A stretch of 64,000 nt of DNA, taken from Actinomyces urinae (GTDB lineage: Bacteria > Actinomycetota > Actinomycetes > Actinomycetales > Actinomycetaceae). The translations under genes and the position numbers were made by a program. The notes beneath the pieces are model-generated. The model did no database searches and was not told the origin of the DNA. It saw only the letters and a list, made by a program, of their open reading frames with translations. Of the stretch, positions 34,134 through 41,437 are shown piece by piece; the stretch's first letter is position 1; every line of letters starts with the position of its first letter. The DNA lies in the NCBI RefSeq assembly GCF_900119695.1, contig NZ_LT632547.1, forward strand, positions 1,330,852 through 1,394,851. The letters run 5' to 3'.

Positions 34134-35045
34134 TCAACTATGAGCGCGGCCAGCCGCAGGAGAGAACACCCACGGAGTGCGCACCATCTTGCGCTGATCA
34201 AACACGTCCAGGAACCGTTCCGCCGACCTCGCCTCAAACCCCAGCGACCCCGCGATCTTGCTCACCACGTCCGCAACAGTCCAACCCAAATCCAAGAACT
34301 CGCGCAACGTAACCGCGCCATCACGCTTAGCCAGCCTGTCACCCGCCTCATTAATCACCAGAGGCACGTGCGCATAACGCGGCTGCGCAAGCCCCAAAGA
34401 GTGTGCAATATAAGCCTGCGCTGGCGCAGACGACAGCAAATCATCAGCCCGCACCACCTGATCCACACCCTGAAACGCATCATCCACAACCACCACCAGG
34501 TTGTACGCCAACGTGCCATCACCGCGCTGCAACACCACGCAATCAATCGGCTCCGTCACCGCGCCAAACAAGTCATCCTCAACCGACCACTCATCAACCG
34601 TCGGATTCAACCGCAAAGCAGGACGCCGGCCCACACTCGCCAGCTCCGCCCTGCGCCGCTCCCGCTCGGCTGGCGACAAATCGCGACAAGTTCCCGGATA
34701 CGACCCGGGCCGCACATGCGGAGCGCTCGCGGCCTCCTTAATATCCCTACGCGAGCAATAACACTCAAACAACAACCCCGCCTCGCGTAGCTGCGCAATC
34801 GCAGCCTCATGCGCCGGCCTGCGAGTGCTCTGGAACAGCACATCGCCATCCCAATCAATACCCAGCGTCGCTAAATCCTCAATCTGGCGCTGCGCCGCGC
34901 CCTGTTTCACCCGGTCAATATCCTCCACGCGAAGCACAAAATCACGGCCCGACTGCCGCGCCCACGCCCACGCCAACAACGCCGTGCGCAGATTCCCAAT
35001 GTGCATATCACCCGACGGACTCGGCGCAAACCTACCAGCAGCCAC
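34134..35045 (-). CDS. gluQ: Glutamyl-Q tRNA(Asp) synthetase
   Basis: 303 residues from GTG 35045, chosen because GGAGGGGAGG lies just upstream; an in-frame GTG at 35069 is the alternative. It is a truncated glutamyl-tRNA synthetase lacking the anticodon-binding domain: FAPSPSGDMHIGNLRTALLA (HIGH-type), zinc site residues CYCSRRDI and YPGTC, and RLAKRDG replacing KMSKS. It glutamylates queuosine 34 of tRNA-Asp. The family can be named confidently from length and motifs. Confidence 0.92.
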   Translation of the reverse strand: MAAGRFAPSPSGDMHIGNLRTALLAWAWARQSGRDFVLRVEDIDRVKQGAAQRQIEDLATLGIDWDGDVLFQSTRRPAHEAAIAQLREAGLLFECYCSRRDIKEAASAPHVRPGSYPGTCRDLSPAERERRRAELASVGRRPALRLNPTVDEWSVEDDLFGAVTEPIDCVVLQRGDGTLAYNLVVVVDDAFQGVDQVVRADDLLSSAPAQAYIAHSLGLAQPRYAHVPLVINEAGDRLAKRDGAVTLREFLDLGWTVADVVSKIAGSLGFEARSAERFLDVFDQRKMVRTPWVFSPAAGRAHS

Positions 35046-35084
35046 GCGGCCTCCCCTCCACACGCTCAATGCGTAAAAACAAGC

Positions 35085-35846
35085 CTACCGCCGCAAAAAC
35101 CATGGCAACGAAATCATGACCACACCCAAAATGCCAACCAAAATCGCATACAGCGACACTCCGTCTACCGCGAACGAAGCCACCGACAGAGCCGCAAACC
35201 CTAGGCCAGCCACCAGCAGAATCCGCGCATTCGGGCGCGCATTATCCGGGCTCTTCAACACAAACTCAGCCGCCACCTGCCACGGGTCGCCAAGCGCTTC
35301 CTGCAACTCCAACCCAGCCTCATCTGCGCTCGCGGTTGTAGACTCCACTGCCTGCAGCACCGCCTCATCAGGCCACGAATAATACCGAGACAACAGGGCC
35401 GACAGCTGCGCCTGCCACGCCTTGTCACCGCGCGGAGCACTAGGCCAGCGCGCATTAGACGCCCGAAACGCCATCACCGTTGAAGCCGCTCCCAGCAACG
35501 CTAAAAGAGGGCGCGGCAAGCCAACCGTCACCACATCCAAATGCGAAACCTCAGCAAACGCGCGCACAAACACAACCGTTGCCACCAGCCAGCCCAATAC
35601 CACCAGCACCGCGTTGGAATCACGACCAAATGCCCACTCTCGATGCGCCACGGGAGCCGCGAACAGCGCCATCGCCACCACCGACGCAAACATCAAATAG
35701 CCCGGCTTTGCCACCGCGTCAGCCGTCAGCGACCCGGTTGAAAACACCGCCAAGAAGAAGGTGAAAAATGCCAGTGCTGCCCAAATCGTCTTCGGATTCG
35801 ACCACAGCCCAGAACGCGTCTCGCCGGGCAACTCACAACAAGACAT
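35085..35846 (-). CDS. Uncharacterised membrane protein
   Basis: About 253 residues from ATG 35846, with GGGAGG nine bases upstream. Two or three N-terminal helices (IWAALAFFTFFLAVFSTG, LMFASVVAMALFAAPVA, VLVVLGWLVATVVFVRA), a soluble helical stretch (about 130-200: LSALLSRYYSWPDEAVLQAV), and two C-terminal helices (LLVAGLGFAALSVASFAV, LYAILVGILGVVMISLPWFL). I do not recognise the family. It ends 40 bp from gluQ on the same strand and may be co-transcribed with it. Confidence 0.75.
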   Translation of the reverse strand: MSCCELPGETRSGLWSNPKTIWAALAFFTFFLAVFSTGSLTADAVAKPGYLMFASVVAMALFAAPVAHREWAFGRDSNAVLVVLGWLVATVVFVRAFAEVSHLDVVTVGLPRPLLALLGAASTVMAFRASNARWPSAPRGDKAWQAQLSALLSRYYSWPDEAVLQAVESTTASADEAGLELQEALGDPWQVAAEFVLKSPDNARPNARILLVAGLGFAALSVASFAVDGVSLYAILVGILGVVMISLPWFLRR

Positions 35847-35926
35847 GACCGCAAACCTCCCCAAAATCCCGTCCATCACTAAGAGTAGACTGGCTGGCGG
35901 CACCAATCACAGCAAGCGGAGACATC

Positions 35927-36328
35927 ATGTACGAGATTAAACCCGGCCTCCTCGTGTTCCTTGGCGCAGCGCTGGGAACCCTCTCGCGTTCCCTCATCGA
36001 CAGTCTCATTGCAAGCACCTTCGTAGGGATTAACGTGTCCACCGTTTTTGTGAATGTGCTTGGTGCATTCCTTATGGGCGGCCTCATCACCACGTGGGGT
36101 ATTCGACGCGGTATGCACCCCCTGTGGGACCGCATCAAAATCTTTGCCGGTACCGGTTTCCTTGGAGCCTTCACCACATACTCCGCCCTCGCCCTCGCTA
36201 TTGCGCGCGGCACTAACCTTGTCCTTGCACTAGGCGCGGGCGCCCTCACCATCCTTGCCGGTGTTGCGGGGGCGTGGTTTGGAACTCGTCTTGCGAAACA
36301 CCTCGCAGCCAAAGGAGTGCAAGCATGA
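35927..36328 (+). CDS. crcB: Fluoride channel Fluc subunit 1
   Basis: 133 residues, four helices. Conserved: GTLSRSLIDS in helix 1, NVLGAFLMG (Asn and Gly of helix 2) and GTGFLGAFTTYSAL (the GxxTTxS phenylalanine-box region of helix 3). Exports fluoride down its gradient. Followed by and overlapping a second homologue, which together form the heterodimeric type found in Gram-positive bacteria. Confidence 0.93.
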   Translation: MYEIKPGLLVFLGAALGTLSRSLIDSLIASTFVGINVSTVFVNVLGAFLMGGLITTWGIRRGMHPLWDRIKIFAGTGFLGAFTTYSALALAIARGTNLVLALGAGALTILAGVAGAWFGTRLAKHLAAKGVQA

Positions 36329-36738
36329 CCTGGCTCTACCTGTCCCTCGCCGGCGGCCTTGGCGCCTATGGGCGCTACCGCACCGACCTCGCTCTCCAAA
36401 ACCAGCTCAAACGCCGCGGCCTGATCCCCGTTAAACCTGACGCCGGCCTGATTCGTCGCACCGCCCTGGCCTGGCCCATCATCACGATAAATATCATCGG
36501 GTCCTTCCTTACCGGCCTCCTAGTTGGACACCTCAGCGCCGAAACCTGGCTGATCATCGGCACCGGACTACTGGGAGGTTGGACCACTTTCTCCACCGCG
36601 ATGGTTGACGTTCTCAACATCCTCACCCTGCCCGAGGCCCGAAAAACGAGCATCATATCCGGCGTGATCACCGCAGCATTTGGCCTGCTCACCAGTGTTG
36701 CCAGCGCCCTCCTTGGCCTTGCAATCAGCGGGATGTGA
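36325..36738 (+). CDS. crcB: Fluoride channel Fluc subunit 2
   Basis: 137 residues from ATG 36325, overlapping the first stop by 4 bp, with GGAG upstream. Motifs: LGAYGRYRTDLAL in helix 1, TINIIGSFLTGLLVG in helix 2 and GTGLLGGWTTFSTAMVDVLN in helix 3. Divergent from its partner, as expected for a dual-topology pair acting as a heterodimer. Confidence 0.93.
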   Translation: MTWLYLSLAGGLGAYGRYRTDLALQNQLKRRGLIPVKPDAGLIRRTALAWPIITINIIGSFLTGLLVGHLSAETWLIIGTGLLGGWTTFSTAMVDVLNILTLPEARKTSIISGVITAAFGLLTSVASALLGLAISGM

Positions 36739-36774
36739 GGTAGACCTCGCGCCAAAAGGTGGACACGAATAAGG

Positions 36775-36800
36775 GATTCTAGGCAACTCGCCCTAGAATC
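36775..36800. promoter_or_regulatory. Inverted repeat in the metN promoter region
   Basis: GATTCTAGG (36775-36783) pairs with CCTAGAATC (36792-36800). The right arm contains TAGAAT, a good -10 hexamer, so this may be an operator of a methionine-responsive repressor over the promoter of metNIQ. A SAM riboswitch is not apparent in the 100-bp gap. Confidence 0.4.
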
Positions 36801-36839
36801 GTAGACATCCTCAAGAACGTCGCACATGAAGGAGGGGGC

Positions 36840-37841
36840 ATGAGCCAGCCAATGATCAAGCTCGAAAACCTCTCCAAAACTTATGTCCTGCGCGGCGGAA
36901 ATGAAGTGCGCGCCCTGAGCGACGCAAACCTGACCGTAAATGCGGGGGAAATTCACGGCATCGTTGGCCAATCCGGAGCGGGCAAATCAACTCTGATTCG
37001 TTGCCTCACCGGCCTTGAACAGCCCACCGATGGCTCCGTATACCTGGATGGTACAAACCTATCTGGCCTTGGCCACTCGGCGCTTCGCAAAGAGCGCCGC
37101 AAGATCGGCATGGTCTTCCAATCCGCTAACCTAATGGACTCGCGTACCGCCCTTGAAAACATCGCATACCCGCTCAAAATTGCGGGGGTGTCCAAAAAAG
37201 AGCGTATTGAGCGAGCAACAGAACTACTTAAAGTTGTCGGCCTTGAAAACCGCGCCGGCTCCTACCCCTCCCAACTTTCAGGCGGACAGCAACAACGCGT
37301 AGGTATTGCGCGCGCCCTCGCCACCAAACCAGCCGTGTTGCTGTGTGACGAGCCCACCTCCGCCCTCGACTCTGAAACCACGAGGCAAATTCTGTCGTTG
37401 CTACAGCAAATCAGGGACGAAGTTGGCGTAACCATTGTCATCATCACGCACGAAATGGGTGTTGTGCGTGAGATCTGTGATTCCGCAACCATGCTTGAAC
37501 ACGGGCGGATCCTCGAATCCGGTCCCGTACACGAGATCGTTGCAAACCCTAAATCGAAACTTGCGCGTGAACTCGTCCCCATGCCGTCCGTTGACGAAAC
37601 CGAAAAGGACGCCAACTCGACGATTCTTGACGTCATGTTCACGTCAACCCCCGGCGTCCCAACCGGAGCCACCGTCCTTGCAATGGCATCACGAATGGGT
37701 GGCGACGTAGCGGCAGGAACATTTGAAACCCTGTCCAACGTCCAAGTAGGACGCCTTGCTTTAACCGTGCCAACCATGCACCTAAAGCAAATCATGGAAA
37801 CTTTGGAACAAAACGACGTAGCAGTGGAGGTGCGATCATGA
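36840..37841 (+). CDS. metN: Methionine ABC importer ATPase
   Basis: 333 residues. Walker A GQSGAGKST, signature LSGGQQQRVGIARAL, Walker B LLCDEPTSALD, switch HEMGVVREIC. A C-terminal NIL-type domain (about 255-333: ILDVMFTSTPGVPTGATVLA) that senses methionine and inhibits transport in E. coli MetN. GGAGGGGG before ATG. Coupled to metI by a 4-bp overlap. Confidence 0.94.
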   Translation: MSQPMIKLENLSKTYVLRGGNEVRALSDANLTVNAGEIHGIVGQSGAGKSTLIRCLTGLEQPTDGSVYLDGTNLSGLGHSALRKERRKIGMVFQSANLMDSRTALENIAYPLKIAGVSKKERIERATELLKVVGLENRAGSYPSQLSGGQQQRVGIARALATKPAVLLCDEPTSALDSETTRQILSLLQQIRDEVGVTIVIITHEMGVVREICDSATMLEHGRILESGPVHEIVANPKSKLARELVPMPSVDETEKDANSTILDVMFTSTPGVPTGATVLAMASRMGGDVAAGTFETLSNVQVGRLALTVPTMHLKQIMETLEQNDVAVEVRS

Positions 37842-38542
37842 GCGTAGCAACAGCGCTAGTCGCTCTCGCTGCTGACGGCCAGTGGCTAGACAACCCCGCC
37901 ATTAAAGAGGCGTTCTGGCCATCCGTCTGGCAAACATTAGGCATGACCGCGTTGGCAACTGTAATCACCGTAGTGATTGGAACCCCGCTCGGCCTCTTCC
38001 TGGTATCTACAGCCCGCGGTGGCCTCACCCCAAACCGAGTAGCAAACCAAATACTCGGATTCATCGTTAACGTTGGCAGGTCAATCCCATTCATCATCCT
38101 GCTAATTGCAGTTCTTCCATTTACTCGCTTCGTTGTAGGCACCACCCTCGGCTGGAAGGCCGCAGTGGTACCGCTCAGCGTTGGCGCGATCCCATTCTTC
38201 GCACGCCTCGTAGAAACGAACGTGCGAGGCGTAAGCGCCGGCAAGATCGAAGCCGCCCACATGATGGGTGCCAGCAGGTGGGAAATCATGTTTGGCGTAC
38301 AGGTACGCGAAGCCCTACCTGCCCTAATTGACTCCGTAACCGTTCTTGCAGTCACCCTCATCGGCTACTCCGCAATCGCAGGCGTGCTGGGTGGAGGAGG
38401 CCTCGGCCAACTCGCAATGAACTACGGCTACAACCGATTCCAAGGAGACGTCATGCTAGTTTCCGTGGTGGGAATCGTAATCATCGTTCAAATAATCCAA
38501 GTTGTTGGAGACATGCTGAGCCGGCTGGTGGATCACCGCTGA
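37838..38542 (+). CDS. metI: Methionine ABC importer permease
   Basis: 234 residues, five helices. The EAA-like coupling loop is EAAHMMGASRWEIMFGVQVREALP-like (around residue 140), and INVGRSIPFIILLIAV-type residues (NVGRSIPFIILLIAVLPFTR) are characteristic of MetI. Forms the channel with MetN and receives substrate from MetQ. Confidence 0.94.
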   Translation: MSVATALVALAADGQWLDNPAIKEAFWPSVWQTLGMTALATVITVVIGTPLGLFLVSTARGGLTPNRVANQILGFIVNVGRSIPFIILLIAVLPFTRFVVGTTLGWKAAVVPLSVGAIPFFARLVETNVRGVSAGKIEAAHMMGASRWEIMFGVQVREALPALIDSVTVLAVTLIGYSAIAGVLGGGGLGQLAMNYGYNRFQGDVMLVSVVGIVIIVQIIQVVGDMLSRLVDHR

Positions 38543-38642
38543 GCTCTCCACCAGCCGGGATAACAATCCTGGACTTCCCGGGCAACACGTTTGCCAGCAC
38601 CCCAACAAATTTCAAACTTGAACACAGAAAGACTTGATTACA

Positions 38643-39479
38643 ATGCGTAAGACCCGTGTATTTGCCGCAGCAGCAGCTGCCCTAGCTCTAACCCTCGCAG
38701 GATGCTCTTCTTCGGGAGGTGAAACCAGCACTGAAAGCCAGGCGGCTTCCGAACAGGGTGCCACTACCCTCACGGTTGGAGCTTCCCCCGCGCCTCATGC
38801 GCGCATCCTGAAGTTCATCAAGGATGAGCTAGCAGCTGACGCTGGCATTGATCTCAACATCGTCGAATACACTGATTACATCATTCCCAACCAGGCGCTA
38901 AAGTCTGGTGATATTGACGCTAACTTCTACCAGACCTTGCCGTACCTCGAGGGCCAGAAGAAGGAACTGGGCGTTGACTTCTCGAACGGTGAAGGTATCC
39001 ACTTGGAGCCCCTCGCGGTTTACTCCAACAAGATTGAGAAGCTAGATGACCTCAAGGATGGCGCCAAAATCGGTATCATCAACGACACGCAGAACCAGGG
39101 TCGCGCCCTCGAACTGCTGGCCTCCGCTGACATTGTGAAGCTTCCTGAAGGTGAAGACCCAACGATCTTCAACGTCGAAAAGGTCAAGAACGTCGAGTTT
39201 GTTGAGGTGGAAGGCCCGCAGCTCGTGCGTTCCCTCCCGGACGTAGACATTGCGGTGATCAACGGCAACTACGCCGAAGAGGGTGGCCTGTCCTCTGCAC
39301 AAGATGCGCTTCTGGTAGAAAAGGCCGAAGGCTCCTCGTACGCCAACGTCCTCGTATGGCGCGCAGAGGATGACAACAACGAGGCCATCCAGACCCTTGA
39401 AAAGCTCCTGCACTCGCCAGAAGTTGCACAGTTCATCAAGGACACCTGGACCGACGGCTCCGTTATCCCCGCGTTCTAA
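38643..39479 (+). CDS. metQ: Methionine-binding lipoprotein
   Basis: 278 residues from ATG 38643. Lipobox LAGC (Cys near residue 21), then the NlpA/MetQ fold: TLTVGASPAPHARILKFIKD, IVEYTDYIIPNQALKSGDID, ANFYQTLPYLEG and NDTQNQGRALELL. It binds D- or L-methionine outside the membrane. Third gene of the operon, 100 bp after metI. Confidence 0.94.
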   Translation: MRKTRVFAAAAAALALTLAGCSSSGGETSTESQAASEQGATTLTVGASPAPHARILKFIKDELAADAGIDLNIVEYTDYIIPNQALKSGDIDANFYQTLPYLEGQKKELGVDFSNGEGIHLEPLAVYSNKIEKLDDLKDGAKIGIINDTQNQGRALELLASADIVKLPEGEDPTIFNVEKVKNVEFVEVEGPQLVRSLPDVDIAVINGNYAEEGGLSSAQDALLVEKAEGSSYANVLVWRAEDDNNEAIQTLEKLLHSPEVAQFIKDTWTDGSVIPAF

Positions 39480-39506
39480 CAACGCGAGAGAAACTGACTG
39501 AATAGG

Positions 39507-39548
39507 TAGAAGTTGAGCCCGGATCGTTTGATCCGGGCTCAACTTCTA
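39507..39548. terminator. Perfect 19-bp hairpin between metQ and upp
   Basis: Arms 39507-39525 and 39530-39548 are exact complements (core GAGCCCGGATC) around GTTT, with A/T-rich flanks. Serves two convergent genes. Confidence 0.88.
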
Positions 39549-39564
39549 TTTCAATAAGAAACGA

Positions 39565-40203
39565 TTAGTCCAAAACGCCGTACAGGCGATCTCCCGCATC
39601 ACCCAAACCGGGAACAATGTAAGCGTTCTCGTTCAAGCACTCATCCACAGCTGCGGTTACGATCTGCACATTAGCGCGGTCGCCAACAGCCTCCTCAACC
39701 GTCTTCAAACCCTCGGGTGCGGCCAGCAGACACAGGCACGTCACATCGCGCGCACCGTGGTCAAGCAAGTAGTTGATTGCGGCAACCATCGTGTGGCCGG
39801 TAGCCAACATTGGATCCAAAATGAAGCACTGGCGCCCCGACAGGTCATCGGGCAGGCGATTCGCGTAAGTCTCAACCTCAAGCGTCTCGTGGTCGCGCTT
39901 CATACCCAGGAAGCCAACTTCAGCGGTTGGAAGCATCCGCGTCATGCCTTCCAGCATGCCCAAACCGGCACGCAAAATCGGCACAACCAGCGGACGCGGG
40001 CCAACGATCTGCTTACCAACAGTCTTAGTAACCGGAGTCGTAATTTCGACGTCCTCAACCAAGACGTCGCGAGTGCCTTCATAGGCAAGAAGCGTAACGA
40101 GTTCGTCAGCAAGAAGACGGAACGTAGCAGACGGCGTTCTCTCGTCACGCAAAACAGTCAATTTGTGAGCAATGAGGGGGTGTTCAGCAACATGTAAACG
40201 CAT
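39565..40203 (-). CDS. upp: Uracil phosphoribosyltransferase
   Basis: 212 residues. PRPP-binding loop [12 protein letters not shown], uracil/PRPP contacts [18 protein letters not shown], and the C-terminal [13 protein letters not shown]. Salvages uracil to UMP. Divergent from tadA with an inverted repeat in the 81-bp shared region. Confidence 0.96.
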   Translation of the reverse strand: MRLHVAEHPLIAHKLTVLRDERTPSATFRLLADELVTLLAYEGTRDVLVEDVEITTPVTKTVGKQIVGPRPLVVPILRAGLGMLEGMTRMLPTAEVGFLGMKRDHETLEVETYANRLPDDLSGRQCFILDPMLATGHTMVAAINYLLDHGARDVTCLCLLAAPEGLKTVEEAVGDRANVQIVTAAVDECLNENAYIVPGLGDAGDRLYGVLD

Positions 40204-40211
40204 GCTTATAC

Positions 40212-40230
40212 CGTACCTTGACCAGGTACG
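40212..40230. promoter_or_regulatory. CGTACCT/AGGTACG inverted repeat between upp and tadA
   Basis: Perfect 7-bp arms with a TGACC spacer, 9-27 bp upstream of the upp start, overlapping the likely upp promoter. Operator candidate. Confidence 0.35.
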
Positions 40231-40284
40231 AGGAAGTTAATCTTTGCGGCATGGTTTGAAAATAGTTCGCTAAAATCTAGCATT

Positions 40285-40923
40285 ATGGCTGATCATTCAT
40301 TTCCGAGTCGGGTAGAGATACACGGCACCCAAAATCTCAAAGCACACCTTGCTAAAGCCGAACAACAGGCCCTGACTAAGGCTCAGCTGGCCAAGCAAGA
40401 GGCGCGAGCCGAGGCTCTGAGTGCACGCGGGGAGTGCAGGACCCCGCCCGCGCCCTCGGAAATGAAATCCATCTACGAAAACGCTATGAGTCGCGCCCTC
40501 TACCTGGCTGATCGCGCGCGAGCCGCGGGAGACGTGCCCGTTGGGGCCGTTGTGATCGACGAATGGGGAACGATCCTGGGGGAGGGGTGGAACACCCGAG
40601 AAGCGGAATCCGATCCTGCCGGCCACGCCGAAATCAGTGCGCTACGCGATGCCGCGAAACTCCGCGGCACGTGGAGGTTAGATGACCTCACCCTCGTTGT
40701 CACTCTTGAGCCGTGCACAATGTGTGCCGGGGCTATAGTGAACGCGCGCGTAAAACGTCTAGTTATGGGCGCGTGGGATCCAAAAGCAGGGGCTGCAGGA
40801 TCAATTCGAGACGTGGTTCGCGACTCGCGTCTCAACCATCAGGTGGAGGTAATTCCCGAGATTTTGCGCACGGAATGCGAAATTCAACTCCGCGGGTTTT
40901 TCTCAACGCGCCGCACCATGTAG
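40285..40923 (+). CDS. tadA: tRNA-specific adenosine deaminase
   Basis: 212 residues. Zinc-deaminase motifs HAEISALRDA (His-Ala-Glu) and EPCTMCAGAIVNAR (PCxxC) are present with the TadA-specific VKRLVMGAWDPKAGAAGS. It deaminates A34 of tRNA-Arg(ACG), which is encoded at 25289. Odd: the first 60 residues (Ala/Gln/Lys-rich, helical) precede the normal start region (MKSIYENAMSRALYLA at 40465). A TAAAAT -10 eight bases before ATG 40285 supports the long form with almost no leader, and the internal ATG lacks a clear ribosome site. Confidence 0.9.
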   Translation: MADHSFPSRVEIHGTQNLKAHLAKAEQQALTKAQLAKQEARAEALSARGECRTPPAPSEMKSIYENAMSRALYLADRARAAGDVPVGAVVIDEWGTILGEGWNTREAESDPAGHAEISALRDAAKLRGTWRLDDLTLVVTLEPCTMCAGAIVNARVKRLVMGAWDPKAGAAGSIRDVVRDSRLNHQVEVIPEILRTECEIQLRGFFSTRRTM

Positions 40924-40948
40924 TATGAGGGCCGGATGAAAGTCCAAA

Positions 40949-41034
40949 GGTAGCGTGTCCGAGCGGCCGAAGGTGCAGCACTCGAAATGCTGTGTGGTTA
41001 ATAGCCACCGTGGGTTCAAATCCCACCGCTACCG
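40949..41034 (+). tRNA. tRNA-Ser (CGA)
   Basis: 86-nt class II tRNA. Acceptor GGTAGCG pairs with CGCTACC, discriminator G at 41034; anticodon CGA at 40983-40985 in stem AGCA/TGCT; variable arm TGTGGTTAATAGCCACC; T-arm GTGGGTTCAAATCCCAC. Confidence 0.95.
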
Positions 41035-41041
41035 CTGAATG

Positions 41042-41082
41042 AAATCTCGCGACATGTGTTCTGCATATGCCGCGAGATTTTT
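41042..41082 (+). terminator. Terminator of tRNA-Ser(CGA)
   Basis: AAATCTCGCG (41042-41051) pairs with CGCGAGATTT (41071-41080), then a T-tract. Confidence 0.75.
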
Positions 41083-41171
41083 GTGTTTTAGCTTTGATCG
41101 TCCCGCTGATCTGCTGTAGCCGTGAAATAGAATAGGTGGAACAAGCACAACGCAGAAGAGAAGCGGCCCCC

Positions 41172-41285
41172 ATGTTCGCCTACTCACTGATGCTTGCACC
41201 GGCGTGGATTCTCATCATCATTGTTCGGTTATTTATCGACATATTCATTAACAGCGGTGACATTCCAGGCCCGTACAATGAGTGA
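41172..41285 (+). CDS. Possible 37-residue membrane peptide
   Basis: ATG 41172 to TGA 41285 encodes a short protein that starts MFAYSLMLAPAWILIIIVRL, i.e. one hydrophobic helix, followed by a polar tail ending IPGPYNE. A purine-rich GAAGAGAAGCGG is upstream. It lies between tRNA-Ser and glgP. No homologue recognised; coding is plausible but unproven. Confidence 0.4.
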   Translation: MFAYSLMLAPAWILIIIVRLFIDIFINSGDIPGPYNE

Positions 41286-41327
41286 GCACTTCTTACGAGT
41301 GTTTTTGAGCACAGAACGGGACTTTAT

Positions 41328-41352
41328 CCCATTGGAGAATTCGAGCAATGGG
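41328..41352. promoter_or_regulatory. CCCATTG/CAATGGG inverted repeat upstream of glgP
   Basis: Perfect 7-bp arms separated by 11 nt, 85 bp before the glgP start. Could be an operator or an RNA hairpin in the leader. Confidence 0.35.
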
Positions 41353-41437
41353 CGCCATCTCGATAAACTAGCGACGATGTTCAAGCTCGTTTGGCTGAAA
41401 CGGTTTGGCGAGTCTGCTCACTTTGGAAGGATAACGA

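Noticed and set aside
35847..35926. Fluoride riboswitch before the crcB pair
   Set aside because: The 80-bp gap lacks the expected pseudoknot elements; nothing recognisable is present.
32538..36738. C-rich block as a recently acquired island
   Set aside because: It contains ordinary genes (gluQ, crcB) and no integrase, tRNA or repeats at its edges; the composition shift alone is not enough.
36739..36839. SAM riboswitch before metN
   Set aside because: Gap is only 100 bp and has one simple inverted repeat, without the multi-helix SAM core.
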